From positions 186,001 through 250,000 of the forward strand of contig NC_017256.1 of assembly GCF_000225445.1 (NCBI RefSeq): a DNA stretch of 64,000 nucleotides, given 5' to 3'. The stretch is from Buchnera aphidicola str. Ak (Acyrthosiphon kondoi). GTDB lineage: Bacteria; Pseudomonadota; Gammaproteobacteria; Enterobacterales; Enterobacteriaceae. Shown piece by piece: positions 51,558 through 62,708 of this stretch. A program made the position numbers and the translations under genes. The notes beneath the pieces were generated by a model. That model saw only the letters and a program-made list of their open reading frames with translations, searched no databases and was not told the DNA's origin. The stretch's first letter is position 1. Each line of letters begins with the position of its first letter.

Positions 51558-52622
51558 TTATGTTTTTTTAACAACATCATTAATAATATTAAAAATATTT
51601 AACATTGCATCACGAATACCAAGAGAATAGGCTTTTTCTGCCATTAATAAAAGTTTATCTCTATTAAGCGAATCAAGTATATTGGCTATTAATGTAGCAT
51701 TAAAATTTGATTGATCAATTATTTTTGCTGCACCAATTGATTCTAAATCTTCTGCGTTTCTATGTTGTTGTTTGTCTTTATGTGGATAAGGTATGAAGAT
51801 AGCAGCTAATCCTACTATAGAGATTTCACTTACAGTTAACGCCCCAGAACGACAAATGATTATATCAGCCCATTCATATGCAGCAGCTATATTTTTTATA
51901 AAACAGGTAACTGAATATTGATTTAATTGAAATTTTTTGTATTTTTTCTTTGTTTTTTCTAATTCATAACTTCCTGTTTGATGCCAAACAATAATTTTTT
52001 CTTTTAATAAGAATGATACTTTTGGCAAAATTTTATTTAAAATAGAAGAACCTTGACTACCACCAATAACCAATACTCGTAAAAGACCTTTTCTATTTCT
52101 AAAACGATGAATAGGAGAAGGAATATTTATAATTCTTTCACGAACGGGATTTCCAACTACATCTGCGTTTTTTAGAACACCAGGAGATGCTTGCATATTT
52201 TTTGTAGATATTTTAGAAAGCCATCGATTTGTAATCCCTGCAATTTTATTTTGTTCATGTAAAATAAATGGAATTTGACAATTCCAAGCCGCTATTCCTC
52301 CTGGACCAGATACATAGCCTCCCATTCCTAGTATGATATCTGGAGACCACTTTTTTATTATTTTTTTAACATCATAATAAGCACGTATTATATATATTGG
52401 TGAAATAATTATATTCTTTAAGCTAGCATTACGTAATCCTTTAATTTTAATATAATGAAGTTGAATGTCATATTTAGGTATAATTTTAGATTCTATGCTG
52501 TTTTTTGTGCCTATCCAATGAACAGACCATCCTTTTTTAATCAAATAAAGTGCGATAGTTAGTCCTGGAAAAACATGACCACCACTTCCACCTGCCATAA
52601 TTATTATTTTTTTAGAAATCAT
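51558..52622 (-). CDS. murG: UDP-GlcNAc transferase MurG (lipid II synthesis)
   Basis: MurG adds N-acetylglucosamine to lipid I to make lipid II at the inner face of the membrane. The 354 residues (E. coli 355) show the glycine-rich loop [13 protein letters not shown] near residue 9, [15 protein letters not shown] near 96, HEQNKIAG near 124, [12 protein letters not shown] near 187 and [13 protein letters not shown] near 261. The start overlaps the ftsW stop by four bases. Confidence 0.97.
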   Translation of the reverse strand: MISKKIIIMAGGSGGHVFPGLTIALYLIKKGWSVHWIGTKNSIESKIIPKYDIQLHYIKIKGLRNASLKNIIISPIYIIRAYYDVKKIIKKWSPDIILGMGGYVSGPGGIAAWNCQIPFILHEQNKIAGITNRWLSKISTKNMQASPGVLKNADVVGNPVRERIINIPSPIHRFRNRKGLLRVLVIGGSQGSSILNKILPKVSFLLKEKIIVWHQTGSYELEKTKKKYKKFQLNQYSVTCFIKNIAAAYEWADIIICRSGALTVSEISIVGLAAIFIPYPHKDKQQHRNAEDLESIGAAKIIDQSNFNATLIANILDSLNRDKLLLMAEKAYSLGIRDAMLNIFNIINDVVKKT

Positions 52623-53818
52623 TTAGGTCCTCTAAGAAATGCTTGTGATGTTCTTAATCTAGTTTCAAAATCAATTCTTAACAGAAAAAAAATAGCTATT
52701 GAATTAATGATTAAACTCGAACCTCCATAACTAATAAATGGTAAAGTTAATCCCTTAGTTGGTAAAATGCCAGTAACAGAACCAACATTAATTGATGTTT
52801 GAAAGCTGAACCAAATACCAATAGAACATGCTAAAAATCCTGAAAAAATTTGTTTTTTTTCTAAAGATCTTTCCCCAATATACATAGCCCGCAAAGACAA
52901 AGTAAAAATTATTAACAATATTAAAAAAGAACCAATATAACCCAATTCTTCACCTATGATAGAAAATATAAAATCACTATGAGCATCAGGTAAATAATTC
53001 AGTTTTTGTATTGAATTTCCTAGGCCTTGTCCTAAAAGATTTCCACGACCTAATGCTATTAATGATTGTGTTAGTTGATATCCATTACCAAACGGATCCT
53101 CCCAAGGATTCCAAAAAGACAAAACTCTTTTAATTCGATAAGGTTCTAATAATATCAATAAAATTACTGTTAATATGCTAAAAGAAATAATTATAAAAAA
53201 TTGTCCTATTTTAGCACCAGAAATAAATAAAATTGATAAAGTAGTAAAAAAAAGAACAATTACAGTTCCTAAATCAGGTTCTGCTAATAAAAGAATAGAT
53301 TGTATTATGATAATACTTAAAGGTTTAAAAAATCCCCAGAAATTATTACGCACTTCGTTGGGTTTTCGTGATAAATAACTAGATATATAACAAAAAGAAG
53401 AAATTTTGCATATTTCAGAGGGTTGTATATGTAAGAAACCTATATTAATCCATCTAAAAGATCCATGTATTGAATGCCCTGCTAGCAAGACAAAAACTAG
53501 TAATAAAATTGAAAAAATCAGTATAATATTGCTATTTTTTTCCCAAAAAACAATTGGTGTACGTAAAAAGATAAAAGATAATAAAAATATCAAAAAAAAA
53601 TAAAAAATCTCTCTCTTTATAAAAAAAAATGGATCATGGTATATATTTTGACTTATAGGAATTGATGTAGAGAGAACCATAATGAATCCAATAGAAAATA
53701 AACTTAAAGTTAACCATACCAGCATACGATCATAAAGTATGAAAAAAGAATCTTTTGTATTATACTTTTCTTCAATATTTCCTTTGTTTTTTGAGTTTTT
53801 TTTTTGTAAGTATATCAA
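52619..53818 (-). CDS. ftsW: Peptidoglycan glycosyltransferase FtsW
   Basis: FtsW is a SEDS-family membrane enzyme that polymerises septal peptidoglycan with FtsI. The 399 residues (E. coli 414) contain about ten hydrophobic helices and family motifs [16 protein letters not shown] near residue 123, [12 protein letters not shown] near 178, [15 protein letters not shown] near 278 and ISYGGSSLI near 365. The start is a TTG that overlaps the murD stop; there is no in-frame ATG before YDRMLVWL near residue 29. Confidence 0.96.
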   Translation of the reverse strand: MIYLQKKNSKNKGNIEEKYNTKDSFFILYDRMLVWLTLSLFSIGFIMVLSTSIPISQNIYHDPFFFIKREIFYFFLIFLLSFIFLRTPIVFWEKNSNIILIFSILLLVFVLLAGHSIHGSFRWINIGFLHIQPSEICKISSFCYISSYLSRKPNEVRNNFWGFFKPLSIIIIQSILLLAEPDLGTVIVLFFTTLSILFISGAKIGQFFIIISFSILTVILLILLEPYRIKRVLSFWNPWEDPFGNGYQLTQSLIALGRGNLLGQGLGNSIQKLNYLPDAHSDFIFSIIGEELGYIGSFLILLIIFTLSLRAMYIGERSLEKKQIFSGFLACSIGIWFSFQTSINVGSVTGILPTKGLTLPFISYGGSSLIINSIAIFFLLRIDFETRLRTSQAFLRGPK

Positions 53819-55134
53819 GTCATTTCCTTTATTAATTTTATAAAAAGATTACCTCTCTCTTCAAAGTTAGAAAATTGATCTAAACTACTACATCCAGGAG
53901 ATAAGAGTACTGTATCACCTGATTTAACTTGTTTTAAAATCAAGATCATTGCATTTTTTAAATTTTGAACATAAATAGATTTTTTCTTGCAGATTTTTGA
54001 TAGTTTAATACCATCTTTTCCAAAGCAGTAGATTTTTATTTTTAGTTTTTCAAAATCATTTTTTAATATATTAAAATTTCCAGATTTACTATCTCCACCT
54101 AATAATAATCGTATTGTTCCTTTTGTTTTTATAGATTTTAAAGCAACTTCAGTACTATTTACATTTGTAGATTTAGAATCGTTTATCCAATTTATACCTT
54201 TTTTATTTTTTATTATTTGTAATCGATGAGGCAAGCCTGAAAAACTTTTAAGTGTATTTATTGTATAATTTCTAGGAAATCGCATTGCATCTGAAATAGC
54301 TATAGAGACTAATACATTATTATAATTGTGATGACCATATAATAATATTTCATTAGTATTTAATATTTTTTTATTTTTATAAAATAAAAAAGTATCTTTG
54401 TTTTCATAACAGATATAATAATCACTTTTTCTTGTTCCAAAACTAATCCAATTTTTATTTTTGATATAAAGAAGATCATTCAGTTTATCGTTAGAATTAG
54501 TTATACAAATTTCTGCTTTATTATAAATAGATATTTTAGTTTTTTTATATTGTTGAAACCCTTTTGGATATCGATTAATATGATCTTCACTAATGTTAAG
54601 AATAACTGCTATTTTTGATTTCAAAGAAAATGTATTTTCTAGTTGAAAACTAGATAGTTCTATTATGTATAAATTTGCTTTTTTATCAAGCATGTCTAGT
54701 ACAGGAAAACCAATATTTCCACCTAAACAAGCTTTATAACCTGCATTTTGTGCAATTTTTTTAATTATTGTAGCTACAGTACTTTTTCCATTAGTACCTG
54801 TAATTGAAATAATAGGAAAATTTGCTTCTCTAGAAAATAATTCAATATCGCTAATAATTTCAATTCCTAACAAACGTGCTTTAATTAAAATAGGTCTAAA
54901 TGAAGAAATTCCCGGGCTGATAATAATTAAATCTGATTCTAAAATCCATTTATTTTCTAAGTTTCCCAAACTATACTCAATATTTTTAGGAATTTTAAAA
55001 AAATTTACAGGATGTATAGATTCATCAATAATTTTAGGTCTTATTCCTTTTTTTAGAAAAAAATTTATACATGATATCCCTGTCAATCCCATACCTAAAA
55101 TTAATATTTTCTTACCAAAATAATTACATGACAT
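53815..55134 (-). CDS. murD: UDP-N-acetylmuramoyl-L-alanine--D-glutamate ligase
   Basis: MurD adds D-glutamate to the stem peptide. Starting at ATG 55134 ([12 protein letters not shown]), which overlaps the mraY stop by one base, gives 439 residues (E. coli 438). The frame is open 19 codons further into mraY without homology. Motifs: [14 protein letters not shown] near residue 14, the ATP loop [13 protein letters not shown] near 110, SEDHINRYP near 182 and [15 protein letters not shown] near 317. Confidence 0.97.
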   Translation of the reverse strand: MSCNYFGKKILILGMGLTGISCINFFLKKGIRPKIIDESIHPVNFFKIPKNIEYSLGNLENKWILESDLIIISPGISSFRPILIKARLLGIEIISDIELFSREANFPIISITGTNGKSTVATIIKKIAQNAGYKACLGGNIGFPVLDMLDKKANLYIIELSSFQLENTFSLKSKIAVILNISEDHINRYPKGFQQYKKTKISIYNKAEICITNSNDKLNDLLYIKNKNWISFGTRKSDYYICYENKDTFLFYKNKKILNTNEILLYGHHNYNNVLVSIAISDAMRFPRNYTINTLKSFSGLPHRLQIIKNKKGINWINDSKSTNVNSTEVALKSIKTKGTIRLLLGGDSKSGNFNILKNDFEKLKIKIYCFGKDGIKLSKICKKKSIYVQNLKNAMILILKQVKSGDTVLLSPGCSSLDQFSNFEERGNLFIKLIKEMT

Positions 55135-56204
55135 CAATATACCTTTAAGGAAATAAGACTTATTAACAATAAAATCAATGAAATAATCCAAAATCTTACA
55201 ATAATTAAAGGTTCTAATATGCCTATAATTTCATAATGGTGATGAATTGGTGCCATTTTAAAAATTCTTTTTTTTCTCATTTTAAATGATATGATTTGTA
55301 GAATAACAGATATTGTTTCAACAACAAAAACACCACCCATAATAATTAGCAATAATTCTTGATGTAATAATATTGCTATAGTTCCTAAAGCACCACCTAG
55401 TGATAGAGAACCAACATCTCCCATAAAAATTTTAGCTGGATAACTATTAAACCATAAAAAACCCAATCCTGAACCAATAATTGCCATACATAATATAGAT
55501 AATTCTCCTGAATTTTTTATATAATTAATATGTAAAAAATTAGAGCTATTTATATTTCCACTGAATAAAGATATTAATGTAAAACCACAAGTTAAAAAAA
55601 CAACAGGCATAATAGCTAATCCATCTAATCCGTCTGTGAGATTTACTGCATTGCTAGTGCCAACTATTATGAAATAAGCAAGAAATATATATAAATAATT
55701 GATTTCAAAAGATTTTTTAAAAAAAGGAATCATTAATGTAGTGATCATAAAATCTTTATTATTAGCATTTATTATATAAATAAATCCTAAAGCAAAAATA
55801 GATAACCAAAAATATTTCCATTTTATTTTTAATCCTTGAGTGTTTTTATATCTTATTTTTTTATAATCATCTATTAAACCTATTGCACCGTATCCTATTA
55901 AAATACTTACAACATACCAAACATAAGTATTTGATAAATTACAATATAATATTATTGAAAATAATATAGAAAAAATTATAAAAATTCCACCCATAGTAGG
56001 TGTATTATTTTTTATATAGTGTGTTTTCGGTCCATTTTTTCGTATGATTTGACATTTTTGTAATTTTTTAAGATGATATATAAAATGTGGTCCAATATAT
56101 AAATTAATAAAAAAAGAAGTTAATAAGCTAAATATTGCACGATATGGAATACAAGAAATAATATTTAAGTTAAAATTTAAATATTTATTAAAAAATATTA
56201 ACAT
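55134..56204 (-). CDS. mraY: Phospho-MurNAc-pentapeptide transferase
   Basis: MraY links the MurNAc-pentapeptide to undecaprenyl phosphate to make lipid I. The 356-residue membrane protein (E. coli 360) has about ten hydrophobic helices, the motif [11 protein letters not shown] near residue 68, the catalytic pair in GLIDDYKKI near 110, [11 protein letters not shown] near 190, [15 protein letters not shown] near 260 and MAPIHHHYE near 320. It overlaps the murF stop by seven bases. Confidence 0.97.
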   Translation of the reverse strand: MLIFFNKYLNFNLNIISCIPYRAIFSLLTSFFINLYIGPHFIYHLKKLQKCQIIRKNGPKTHYIKNNTPTMGGIFIIFSILFSIILYCNLSNTYVWYVVSILIGYGAIGLIDDYKKIRYKNTQGLKIKWKYFWLSIFALGFIYIINANNKDFMITTLMIPFFKKSFEINYLYIFLAYFIIVGTSNAVNLTDGLDGLAIMPVVFLTCGFTLISLFSGNINSSNFLHINYIKNSGELSILCMAIIGSGLGFLWFNSYPAKIFMGDVGSLSLGGALGTIAILLHQELLLIIMGGVFVVETISVILQIISFKMRKKRIFKMAPIHHHYEIIGILEPLIIVRFWIISLILLLISLISLKVY

Positions 56205-57564
56205 TTTTTTTTGCTCTCCTTAATAAGATCTTCTACCACTTCCTCCATTTTTGCACTACGAGATCCTTTTATTAATATTGTTATTTTTTTTTCCTTACAA
56301 ACAATTTTTTTTAAATATTCGCTTAGATTTCTTTTATTAAAAAAATGCTTACCATTATCAAAAATCTTGGTAATTTCATGACTCATGTTGCCAATACTAA
56401 AAATTTTATTAATATTAGATAAGTTAGCAGTATTGCCTATCATTTTATGATATAAAGTGCTTTTCTCTCCTAATTCAGCCATATCTCCAGTAACTAATAT
56501 TTTATAACCAGGCATTTTTTCTAAGACTTTTATTGCTGAAATCATAGATGAAACATTAGAATTATAAGTATCATCAATTAAAATTTTATTAGGTTTTAAT
56601 ATGATAGATTCTAGTCTTCTTGAAATTATAGGCGTTTCTAATAGTCCTGTTTTTATTTTTTTTAAAGGTATTTTAAGCGCAAAAGAAAGAGCACTGGCTG
56701 CTAATGCATTAGATATGTTTTGATAACCTAAAAATGGTAATGAAATATTTGTTTTTCCAAATGGTGTATGCATTGTAAAAGATGTGCCATATGCATGAAT
56801 TTTAATGTTGCTGGAAAAAAAATTACTATGTTTTTTTTTTTGATAGAAAAGTATAAAATATTGTTTTTCTTTATATATTTTTTCCATTGTGAAAGATGAT
56901 GACTATCTAAATTAATTACAACTGTACCATTAGGTTTTAAACCAGAAAATATTTCTGATTTAGCTTTAGATACTCCTAGTAATGATTTAAATCCTTTTAA
57001 ATGAGCACAATGAATATTATTAATTAATATAATTTCTGGTTGAATAATATTGCTGGTATAAGAAATTTCACCTGGGTTACTTGCTCCTAATTCAATTACA
57101 GCATATTTATGTTTTTTTGTTAACTGCAATACAGTAATAGGCACCCCAATATTATTATTTAAATTATTAATAGTTGATATTGTATTTCCATTTTTTTTTA
57201 ATATAGATGCTGTCATTTCTTTTACTGAAGTTTTTCCACAAGAACCAGTAATAGCTAATATTTTTGCATTTGTTTTATTTCGAATCCAACCAGCAATTTG
57301 ACCTAAAGCAATAGATGTATTTTCTACTATAATATACGATACATAAGATTTTATATCTTTTTGGGTAATAAATGCAGAACATCCTTTTTTAATAGCCTCG
57401 TTTATAAATATATGAGCATCGAACTTTTTACCGATTAAAGCAATAAAAAGACAACCTGGAATAATTTTATTAGTATCAATAATAATTTCATTTATTAATA
57501 AATCTATTCCACATAATTTTCCGTTAGTAATAAAAGCAATTTTTTTTAATGATAACGAAATCAT
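56198..57564 (-). CDS. murF: UDP-MurNAc-tripeptide--D-alanyl-D-alanine ligase, frame broken at an A11 tract
   Basis: MurF adds D-Ala-D-Ala and completes the pentapeptide. The first frame, from ATG 57564, covers the N-terminal and ATP-binding part ([22 protein letters not shown]) to residue 241 and then drifts to a stop at 56728. The second frame carries the rest ([49 protein letters not shown]). They join across A11 (T at 56831-56841): one more A gives [13 protein letters not shown] and a continuous 455-residue protein (E. coli 452). Overlaps murE and mraY at its ends, as in an intact operon. Since pentapeptide is essential for cross-linking, rescue by slippage is more likely than loss. Confidence 0.88.
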
Positions 57565-59054
57565 ATCTTTTTTTCCAATAAGTTTAAGACTGTTTTTTTA
57601 TCTGAATAATTGATATATTTATTTTTAATTATTTGTTTTTCTTCGTGTCCTTTTCCAGCTATTAAAATTATATGATTGTATTTTGCTTTAAAATAAGCAT
57701 AAGATATTGCTTTTTTTCTATTTTGAATAATTAATATTTTTTTCTTATTTTCACAGCCATTTAAAATGTCTCGGATAATTTTTTCTTCTTTTTCATTTCT
57801 TGGATTATCATTAGTAATAATAACTTGATCTGACATTTTTTCTGCAATAGATCCCATAATAGAACGTTTTTTTTTATCTCTTTCTCCTCCACATCCAAAT
57901 ATACACCATATATATTTTTGATAATGTAAACGAATTGCATCAAGTATTTTTTTTAATGCATCAGGTGTATGAGCATAATCAATAATAAAAATTGGTTTTT
58001 CAGCAAAAGAAAATATTTCCATACGACCATTTACAGGTATTATTTTTTGAGAAGTATCAATTAAATCAGACAAACTATAGCCTAATTCTAAAAGACAAGC
58101 TAATGCTAATAAAATATTTGTCACATTAAAATATCCAATTAGACAAGATGATATTTCACCTGCCCCCCAACTTGATTCAAATTTAATAATAATAGAATTG
58201 TTATAATTTTTGATATCTGTAGCATTTATCCATTTTGTAGAATATTTTCTTGGTTTAGAATTTTTAATAGTAACTGCTATCGTATAGTAATCAAATAGTT
58301 TTTTTAACCATATTTTTCCATATTTATCATCAGCATTTAATATAATTTTTTTGACTTTATGCGTACTAAATAATAACCATTTTGCTGATGCGTACTTCTT
58401 CATATTTTCATGATAATCCAAGTGGTCTTGTGTTAGATTTGTAAATATTGCAATATAAAAAGGAACTTCTTTAACACGGTTTTCTATCAAACCATGTGAA
58501 GAAACTTCCATAGTAACTAATTTAGCTTGCTTATTTAAAGCTTGAGATAAGAAAGAATGAACAAAAAGAGGAGAAGAAGTTGTGTTTTTTGTAGGAGACA
58601 AGGAGTTGTCAAAACCATTTCCTAAAGTTCCCATAGTTGCTATTTTATTACCTAAAATATTACTCCATTGATTAATGATTTGTATAACAGTAGTTTTTCC
58701 ATTAGTACCAGTTACACCAATTATTGTTAATTTTTTTCCTGGCTCTTTATAAAAGCGATTTGCTAGCATTGATATATTTTCAGATAGCTTAAAAAAGTAT
58801 ATAATAGGAATATTATTAATATATTTAAATATTCCGTGATTTTCTTTTTTTTCGGTTTCATATAGAATTGCTGCTACTTTTTTATAAGTAGCTTCAAAAA
58901 TAAAATTACGTCCATCTTTCTTTTTTCCTCGAACTGCTATAAATAAATCTCCTTTACATACAGTTCTACTATCCATTTTTAAATTTAAAATATATTTATT
59001 TGGAATATTTTTAATCCATGGTGATAATAAATATTTTAAACAAGTTTTATTCAT
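57561..59054 (-). CDS. murE: UDP-MurNAc-L-Ala-D-Glu--meso-diaminopimelate ligase
   Basis: MurE adds meso-diaminopimelate to the stem peptide. The 497 residues (E. coli 495) show DSRTVCKGDLFIAVRG near residue 28, the ATP loop GVTGTNGKTTVIQII near 114, TNLTQDHLDYH near 210 and the diaminopimelate-specific DNPRNE near 412. It lies 15 bases after ftsI and overlaps murF by four bases. Confidence 0.97.
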   Translation of the reverse strand: MNKTCLKYLLSPWIKNIPNKYILNLKMDSRTVCKGDLFIAVRGKKKDGRNFIFEATYKKVAAILYETEKKENHGIFKYINNIPIIYFFKLSENISMLANRFYKEPGKKLTIIGVTGTNGKTTVIQIINQWSNILGNKIATMGTLGNGFDNSLSPTKNTTSSPLFVHSFLSQALNKQAKLVTMEVSSHGLIENRVKEVPFYIAIFTNLTQDHLDYHENMKKYASAKWLLFSTHKVKKIILNADDKYGKIWLKKLFDYYTIAVTIKNSKPRKYSTKWINATDIKNYNNSIIIKFESSWGAGEISSCLIGYFNVTNILLALACLLELGYSLSDLIDTSQKIIPVNGRMEIFSFAEKPIFIIDYAHTPDALKKILDAIRLHYQKYIWCIFGCGGERDKKKRSIMGSIAEKMSDQVIITNDNPRNEKEEKIIRDILNGCENKKKILIIQNRKKAISYAYFKAKYNHIILIAGKGHEEKQIIKNKYINYSDKKTVLNLLEKKI

Positions 59055-59069
59055 TCAGTGCCTTTCAAT

Positions 59070-60851
59070 TTAATGTGATAAATCGTCTGGTTTTATATTC
59101 ATTTTTTTTAATATTAATTTCATGATATTGCTAAAAACTGGAGCAGAAATTGCACCTCCATAATATTTTTTCCCTTTAGGGTTATCAATGATAATGATTA
59201 ATGAAAATCTTGGATTGCTAGCCGGTGCAATTCCTGCAGTATAAGCAGTGTATTTTTTAATATAATATCCATGAATTCCTACTTTTTTTGCAGTTCCGGT
59301 TTTAATAGCAACACGATATCCTTTAACTGCGGCTTGTATACCTCCTCCTCCTGGTTTAGCGACACTTTCCATCATATGAATTACTTTTTGTACATATTTT
59401 TTTGGAAAAATTCTTTTTCCATATACTGGACTATTTATTTTTATTATTGAAAGAGGGCGATATATTCCATAACTTCCAATAGTAGCATATAATCGTGCAA
59501 GTTGAAGAGGAGTGACCATTAGTCCATATCCAAAAGAAAAGGTAGCTTTATCTAAATCAGACCATTTTTTTTTTGTGGGGAAAAAACCACTTTTTTCTCC
59601 AATTAATCCTAGTTGAGTTGGCTGTCCTAATCCAAATTTAATATAACTATCAAGTAGTTTTGAAAATGGCATAGATAATGCAATTCTTGAGACTCCTACG
59701 TTACTAGATTTTTTTAATATTCCAGTTATAGTAAGTTTATCATGATAAGAAACATCTTTTATTTGATGTTTTGCAACTAAAAAAGGTTTTGTATTAATTA
59801 CCGAGTTTTCTTGAATTATACCAAGTTTTAATGCTTCCATAATTACTATAGGTTTGACTGTTGAACCAGGTTCAAAAATATCTGTAATTGCTCTATTACG
59901 AACATTTTTTTTTATCATATATCGTGTATTATTAGGATTATATGTAGGACTGTTTGCCATAGCTAGAACTTCCCCAGTTTTAATATCAATTAAAATTGCA
60001 GTTCCAGAATCAGCTTTATTTTTCTCTACTGCTTCATTTAATTTATGGTACACAATAGTTTGTAATTTTGTATCAATACTAAGTGTTAAATTATTAGATG
60101 AACTTTTATTAACTAAAGATATATTTTCAATAATTTTCCCTTTATTATCTTTCCTTATTTTTCTTTTACCTGGTTTTCCTGTTAAAAATGTATTAAAACT
60201 TTTTTCTATTCCTTCAATTCCTATTCCGTCTATATTAGTTATACCTATAAGTTGAGCTGAAATTTTTCCAAAAGGATAGTATCTTTTCGATTCTTCTAAT
60301 AAAAAAATACCAGGCAACTGTAATTTTTTAATATATTTTGCAATTTCAGGACTTATTTGACGAGCTAAATAAATAAATTGTGATTTTTTATAAGCGTCTA
60401 TACGCAAAAAAATTTCTTTTAATGGAATAGAAAGAGTTTTTGACAAAGCTTTCCAGTGTTTATTATTTTTAATATTTTTAGTATTAAGAATTACTGAAGG
60501 ATCAGCACAAATGGCATTGACTGATACAGTCACTGCTAGCGGATATCCTGCTCGATCATTAATAATTCCCCTTGTGTCTAGAAAAGATTGAATTCTTAAT
60601 GTTCTATGATCTCCTTCTATTATAAGTGGATTGGGATTAATTATTTGCAAAAATATTACGCGTAGTGTCAAAATAAGTAAAGATAGAAAAACAAAACTAT
60701 ATAACACGAAAAAACGCCAATTTATATAATTCGTTTTTTTTGTTTTTTTTTCGTTAAAAAAATTATTTTGTTCTTTTTTATACGTTTTCTTTATCAAATA
60801 AAAATTATTTTTTTTCAAGTGGAGCATGCACAGATAAAGAATTTTTTTCAA
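59070..60851 (-). CDS. ftsI: Septal transpeptidase FtsI (PBP3)
   Basis: FtsI cross-links septal peptidoglycan. The 593 residues (E. coli 588) have a basic cytoplasmic tail, one membrane helix (about 48-70, after YINWRFFVL), the pedestal domain (STR-like [16 protein letters not shown] near 93) and the transpeptidase motifs [14 protein letters not shown] and AIKTGTAKK. The start is uncertain: TTG 60851 has GGAG 11 bases upstream; ATG 60827 is eight codons later without a clear ribosome site. Both starts lie inside the 3' end of the frame-restored ftsL. Confidence 0.95.
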   Translation of the reverse strand: MKKILYLCMLHLKKNNFYLIKKTYKKEQNNFFNEKKTKKTNYINWRFFVLYSFVFLSLLILTLRVIFLQIINPNPLIIEGDHRTLRIQSFLDTRGIINDRAGYPLAVTVSVNAICADPSVILNTKNIKNNKHWKALSKTLSIPLKEIFLRIDAYKKSQFIYLARQISPEIAKYIKKLQLPGIFLLEESKRYYPFGKISAQLIGITNIDGIGIEGIEKSFNTFLTGKPGKRKIRKDNKGKIIENISLVNKSSSNNLTLSIDTKLQTIVYHKLNEAVEKNKADSGTAILIDIKTGEVLAMANSPTYNPNNTRYMIKKNVRNRAITDIFEPGSTVKPIVIMEALKLGIIQENSVINTKPFLVAKHQIKDVSYHDKLTITGILKKSSNVGVSRIALSMPFSKLLDSYIKFGLGQPTQLGLIGEKSGFFPTKKKWSDLDKATFSFGYGLMVTPLQLARLYATIGSYGIYRPLSIIKINSPVYGKRIFPKKYVQKVIHMMESVAKPGGGGIQAAVKGYRVAIKTGTAKKVGIHGYYIKKYTAYTAGIAPASNPRFSLIIIIDNPKGKKYYGGAISAPVFSNIMKLILKKMNIKPDDLSH

Positions 60852-61058
60852 TTATTAAATTTCTCCATTGATTATCTTTTTCTTTTTTTTTACAATAAGA
60901 TGTTCTTCTTGAGTAATTAATAAGCGAGTCTTATAAACTATAATAACGAGAAAACTAGCAGATAATATAATAGCTATTAATAGTATTAAGTGAATTTTTC
61001 CATGCAAAAGAAAATCGTTTTTTATTATTTTTGGTAAATCGTAACGTTTAATTTTCAT
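60805..61058 (-). CDS. ftsL: Cell division protein FtsL, frame broken at an A9 tract
   Basis: FtsL is a bitopic divisome protein that acts with FtsB and FtsQ. The read-through frame from ATG 61058 gives only 67 residues (stop at 60855): a short cytoplasmic part, one membrane helix (about 24-42), then [15 protein letters not shown] as in E. coli HTRLLTAQREQLVL. After V56 an A9 tract (T at 60883-60891) shifts the frame. With one more A it reads [17 protein letters not shown], matching E. coli DIEWRNLILEENALG, and ends at 60805 with 84 residues. E. coli FtsL has 121, so even the restored form is shortened. It lies between rsmH and ftsI as expected. Confidence 0.82.
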
Positions 61059-61059
61059 T

Positions 61060-61998
61060 TTATTCTCGTACTTCTGCTACACGAAGTATAGAGCTTCGAG
61101 CTCTAGGATTATCGTTTATTTCATTTTGAGTTGGTAATAGGCGACTGATAATTTTTAATTTACATTTTTTAAGTTTATTTAATTGTTTTTCCGTAATAGG
61201 CATACCATATGGAACAATTGCTTTTATGCTATTTTTAATCATAAATTTTTTAACTATTCTGTCTTCTAAAGAATGAAAACTTAGAATTGATACGCGTCCT
61301 CCTGGTTTCAATATTTTCAGTGTACTTTCTAAAGCTTTTTTAATTTCTTCTAGTTCTTGATTGATGTAGATTCTAATTGCTTGAAAACTTCTTCTTGCTG
61401 GATGTTTGAATTTATTTTTTATTGGTATAGATTTTTTGATAATATTAGCTAATTCCAAAGTACTTGTAATTTTTTTTTTTTGACTTATTTTTTTAATGCT
61501 ATAAGCTATTTTTTTAGAAAAACGTTCTTCTCCGAAAGTTTTTAAAACAAAAGCAATTTCTTCAACATTACTTTTAAAAAGCCATTCTGAAGCTGGAATT
61601 CCATGATTAGGATTCATACGCATGTCTAAAGGTCCATCTTTTTTAAATGAAAAACCTCTTTTATGATTGTCAATTTGCAATGAAGAAATTCCTAAATCAA
61701 ATATAATTCCATTGACTTGTCCTACAATTTTTTTCTTTTTTGCATAATCTAATAATTTTGAAAAATTCTCGTTAATGATATGAAAACGTGAGTCTTTAAT
61801 ATTTTTACCTATAGAAAAAGCAATAGGATCTTTATCAATAGAATATAATTTTCCATCTTTTCCTAATTTTTTTAAAATCTCATGTGAATGTCCACCTGTT
61901 CCAAATGTACTATCAATATAAATACCATTTTTTTTAATTTTTAAAGAATGAATTAGTTCTTTCTTCATTACTGGAATATGTTTAAGTGTATTATTCAT
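61060..61998 (-). CDS. rsmH: 16S rRNA (cytosine-1402-N4)-methyltransferase
   Basis: RsmH (MraW) methylates C1402 of 16S rRNA in the P site. The 312 residues (E. coli 313) show [13 protein letters not shown] at the start, the SAM motif [11 protein letters not shown] near residue 28, [10 protein letters not shown] near 104, [15 protein letters not shown] near 117 and [13 protein letters not shown] near 243. First dcw gene here; mraZ, which precedes it in E. coli, is absent. An in-frame A12 tract (T at 61470-61481) encodes QKKKI. Confidence 0.97.
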   Translation of the reverse strand: MNNTLKHIPVMKKELIHSLKIKKNGIYIDSTFGTGGHSHEILKKLGKDGKLYSIDKDPIAFSIGKNIKDSRFHIINENFSKLLDYAKKKKIVGQVNGIIFDLGISSLQIDNHKRGFSFKKDGPLDMRMNPNHGIPASEWLFKSNVEEIAFVLKTFGEERFSKKIAYSIKKISQKKKITSTLELANIIKKSIPIKNKFKHPARRSFQAIRIYINQELEEIKKALESTLKILKPGGRVSILSFHSLEDRIVKKFMIKNSIKAIVPYGMPITEKQLNKLKKCKLKIISRLLPTQNEINDNPRARSSILRVAEVRE

Positions 61999-62032
61999 TA
62001 TGAAATATATATAATGTAAATTAAAATATATT

Positions 62033-62061
62033 ACATGGTCATTTAAAAAAAATGACCATGT
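62033..62061 (-). terminator. Terminator after ilvIH
   Basis: Perfect 12-bp arms (62033-62044 with 62050-62061) around a 5-base loop, in the 230-base spacer between ilvH and rsmH, followed on the minus strand by AATATATTTT. It separates the ilvIH unit from the dcw cluster; cra and mraZ, which lie here in E. coli, are gone. Confidence 0.65.
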
Positions 62062-62228
62062 TAAATATGTTATAAGAAATATTGCTATATTGAATATTAT
62101 TTATTAATTTTAAAAATTTTCTTTATTTTTAAAAAATTTTTTTAATATTTTCATCAAAACATTGAAAAAATTTATAAATAAATTAAAAATTTTTAGTAGA
62201 TATAAATATAATATATTTTTTAAAAAAA

Positions 62229-62705
62229 TTATCCTCGAGAAATACCAACGACTCCAGAACGAGTCACCTCAATCACTTCTGATATATTGCGTATAATTTT
62301 AAGAAAGGAATCGACTTTTTTTGTGGTACCAGATAATTGTAATATATAAGTTGTTGATGTTATGTCTATAATTTGTCCTCGAAATACCTCGGTAATATGT
62401 TTTACATCATCTCTTCTATAGTTATTTATCTGGACTTTTAATAGCATAATTTCACGTTCTATACAAGAAGATTGTCCAATTTTTACTACTCTTAATACAT
62501 CTATTAATTTATGAAGTTGTTTTTCAATTTGTTCAATTGCTTTTTCATTTCCTACTGTTTGTATAGTCATTTTTGATAAAGAAGGATCTTCAGTAGGTGC
62601 TAATGTAATAGTTTCTATATTATATCCTCTTTGTGAAAATAGTCCTATTACTCTAGATAATGCACCTGATTCGTTTTCTAGCAGAATAGATAAAATTCTT
62701 CGCAT
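62229..62705 (-). CDS. ilvH: Acetolactate synthase III small (regulatory) subunit
   Basis: IlvH activates IlvI and makes it sensitive to valine. The 158 residues (E. coli 163) start [19 protein letters not shown] with an ACT domain and then a C-terminal domain (FRGQIIDIT near residue 105; SGVVGISRG at the end). Asn11, Gly14, Ser17 and Asn29, positions where E. coli changes give valine resistance, are unchanged, so feedback may still work. It starts 3 bases after the ilvI stop. Confidence 0.97.
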   Translation of the reverse strand: MRRILSILLENESGALSRVIGLFSQRGYNIETITLAPTEDPSLSKMTIQTVGNEKAIEQIEKQLHKLIDVLRVVKIGQSSCIEREIMLLKVQINNYRRDDVKHITEVFRGQIIDITSTTYILQLSGTTKKVDSFLKIIRNISEVIEVTRSGVVGISRG

Positions 62706-62708
62706 ATT

